A program made the position numbers and the translations under genes. A stretch of DNA of 58,877 nt from Gnetum montanum (Eukaryota; Streptophyta; Gnetopsida; Gnetales; Gnetaceae), in contig MNCI01005798.1 in the NCBI GenBank assembly GCA_015680685.1, forward strand, positions 317,686 to 376,562, in the 5' to 3' direction. The notes under the pieces were generated by a model. That model saw only the letters and a list, made by a program, of their open reading frames with translations, was not told the origin of the DNA and did not search any database. Positions 57,407-58,877 of this stretch are shown piece after piece. Position 1 is the stretch's first letter; every line of letters starts with the position of its first letter.

Positions 57407-58099
57407 TTAGTGGAAACATTGGAATACCATTCTGGAAAATATTTCAATGCGATTTTGGCACAGCCGTTGAGAATGGTTACGAAAAATGCCAAAACCCTCA
57501 CTCACGTAGTTGCTGGCAACACAAGCGGAACCCAGAAAACCTGGATTTGTGCCCTGAAACCCTTGTTGCTGTTGGAGAGAACCTGCGCTGAAGACCATCC
57601 GTTTGCCTCGAGCGCCATTGCTGTTGCCATCAACGCCACTGCAGTTGCCGTCACGAGCACTGTTGCTGGAGACGAATAGGCCATTGCCATTGGTCTGCAC
57701 GCCTGTCTGAGCGTTGTTCTGAGCGCGAGCTGACGTGTCGAGAGAAGCAGAGTTGATGCCAGCGCCTGCAGTAGGGCGGGTGGAGGAACAACCACCGGAG
57801 AGAAACGAGCGGTGGGCGGATGAATAGCGGCACCAACACAACAAACGACTGTGACAATTAGAGAACCCTACCAATGTCTGCCACATGTAAAAAAAATTCT
57901 TCTCTGCTTGGCCGCGGCTGCGATCTGGTACTACTGAGTCTGGAGCAAGTACCCCACCGATGCACTGATCTTCAGGGTTTTTGATGCTGAAACCCTCAAA
58001 TCTGAACCTGTGCACATTTGCACAAATGATCCCACATAAAGGTCTGGCTGTGAGTACACTGCAAAAATCCATGGGCAGAGAACAAAGGGTAGAAAACAA
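57407..58099 (-). CDS. Unidentified open frame, GC-richer, low-complexity middle
   Basis: A 230-codon minus-strand frame with GC clearly above the surrounding repeats. I do not recognise it. The N-terminal part (FSIKNPEDQCIGGVLAPDSV, VPDRSRGQAEKNFFYMWQTL) is ordinary. The middle is rich in Gly, Asn, Ser and Ala (NGNGLFVSSNSARDGNCSG and on), and a QQQQGFQG tract follows, as in disordered regions. A second minus frame (57795-57502) is also open over the middle, so a frameshift inside a Gln/Asn/Gly-rich region is possible. Probably a fragment of a host gene. Family C copy 3 starts about 350 bases away on the other strand's sense. Confidence 0.3.
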   Translation of the reverse strand: MFSTLCSLPMDFCSVLTARPLCGIICANVHRFRFEGFSIKNPEDQCIGGVLAPDSVVPDRSRGQAEKNFFYMWQTLVGFSNCHSRLLCWCRYSSAHRSFLSGGCSSTRPTAGAGINSASLDTSARAQNNAQTGVQTNGNGLFVSSNSARDGNCSGVDGNSNGARGKRMVFSAGSLQQQQGFQGTNPGFLGSACVASNYVSEGFGIFRNHSQRLCQNRIEIFSRMVFQCFH

Positions 58100-58450
58100 A
58101 GGTTACAAAGAAGTTAGATCCAACGGTAGGCGCATTTTTAGCTCATCCTTGTAACTTCCAAGAATTTGTGTAGGTTACTTCCTTGCCAAACAAGGTTCTT
58201 CTTCCAAAGGAATTATTTCAAATTTTTAGGCGGTATGTCGTTCACTCCTCCTACAACCTACCTTCCAAAACAGTAGCCATGTCCAACGCCAATGCATTCA
58301 GTATCGTGTACCAGTCCGGTGAATGCGACAACAAAGACACAAAGCCATATCAAGACAGGTGTCTGGAGATATTTTGGGTTGATGCTGGTAAACTGGAGTT
58401 GCAGTTTATCAAATAAAATTTTAAATAATCACAATACCATATACACTAAG
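58100..58450 (+). other. Spacer with a short unidentified frame
   Basis: A 77-codon plus-strand frame (58183-58416) includes SNANAFSIVYQSGECDNKD and CLEIFWVDAGKLELQFIK. The text looks protein-like but matches no family I know. It ends just before family C copy 3 in the same orientation. Confidence 0.25.
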
Positions 58451-58451
58451 T

Positions 58452-58877
58452 GTGAAGCCCCGGTTATAAACTTACCTTTTTTTTAATTTAATTATCCCAA
58501 GACTTCAAAATGTTATTGTTTTTAAATATTATTATATAAGTTACTACCTACAAAATATTTGTAATATTAATGTTAAAATGTTTATAAAATTTTAAACATT
58601 TGTAGTACGTATTAATGTTAGCATGAAATTCTCCTAATTTTATGCATAACTTCCTAACTCCCTAACTACATAACTTTCTCCTAGCTTGTTGGGCAAGGAA
58701 TCTTCTAATTGGTTAGTCCAATTACTTGGGAGAAAAGTTAGGTGAGATATTTTAGAGATATTTTTGGGATATTTTTGAAATTGTAACTTCCCTGCCTACC
58801 TTTGAACCCTATAAAAAGGTGGGGGGGATGAACATTGAAAAGGGGGGGATCATCACTTCTCACATCACACTTGGGGT
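58452..58877 (+). repeat. Family C repeat copy 3 (runs off the window)
   Basis: A possible LTR start TGTGAAGCCCCGG is followed by sequence matching the reverse complement of 53450-53660 ('gttagcatgaaattctccta', 'cttgttgggcaag', 'tatttttgaaattgtaactt'), then TATAAAAAGG (58810-58819). The window ends about 60 bases after the TATA box. Confidence 0.6.

Overview
The window is repeat-dominated nuclear DNA from a seed plant. It has AT-rich sequence, very low gene density, TATA-driven LTRs, degenerate Ty1/copia and Ty3/gypsy-type retroelements, and fragments of plant-specific gene families (SAUR, PPR, probable DUF247). Decayed, nested retroelements at this density suggest a large-genome plant, possibly a gymnosperm; that is inference. 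No prokaryotic operon structure, CRISPR array or complete rRNA/tRNA gene is visible.

Layout. 0-1.8 kb: fragments of host genes (RBBP6/PQT3-type RING, kelch/F-box-like tail, PPR remnant). 1.98-9.22 kb: one complete minus-strand LTR element (E1) with 5-bp target duplications, a tRNA-Asp-like primer site, gag and protease but no reverse transcriptase. 9.2-12.4 kb: short tandem arrays, including tRNA-like units. 12.87-13.19 kb: a SAUR-type gene, the only plausibly intact small gene. 14.5-18.6 kb: a degenerate minus-strand copia element lacking its 5' end. 18.6-26.4 kb: minus-strand gypsy-type element E2 (LTR, gag, non-coding block, unidentified reading region 'X'). 26.4-29.5 kb: plus-strand gag/protease remnant (E3). 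29.5-43.8 kb: abutting LTRs, then minus-strand element E4 (LTR, X, non-coding block, protease, gag), interrupted by a block with five cruciform-type repeats. 43.8-58.9 kb: host gene fragments (MED23-like, BEACH-like, probable DUF247, unknown) lying next to copies of a second LTR-like family (C), plus minisatellite arrays and a 559-base assembly gap.

How it works together. The window is mostly a record of retrotransposition. E1, E2 and E4 share a layout of 5'LTR-gag-(PR)-T-rich leader-like block-(X)-3'LTR with no RT, IN or RNase H. They probably depended on enzymes from a partner element. Two points stand out: X occurs twice, in the slot before the 3' LTR where some plant gypsy elements carry an extra ORF; and family C copies repeatedly sit just downstream of, and in the same orientation as, host gene fragments. 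Nothing was computed or searched. Family assignments rest on recognised motifs, and LTR boundaries were read by eye.
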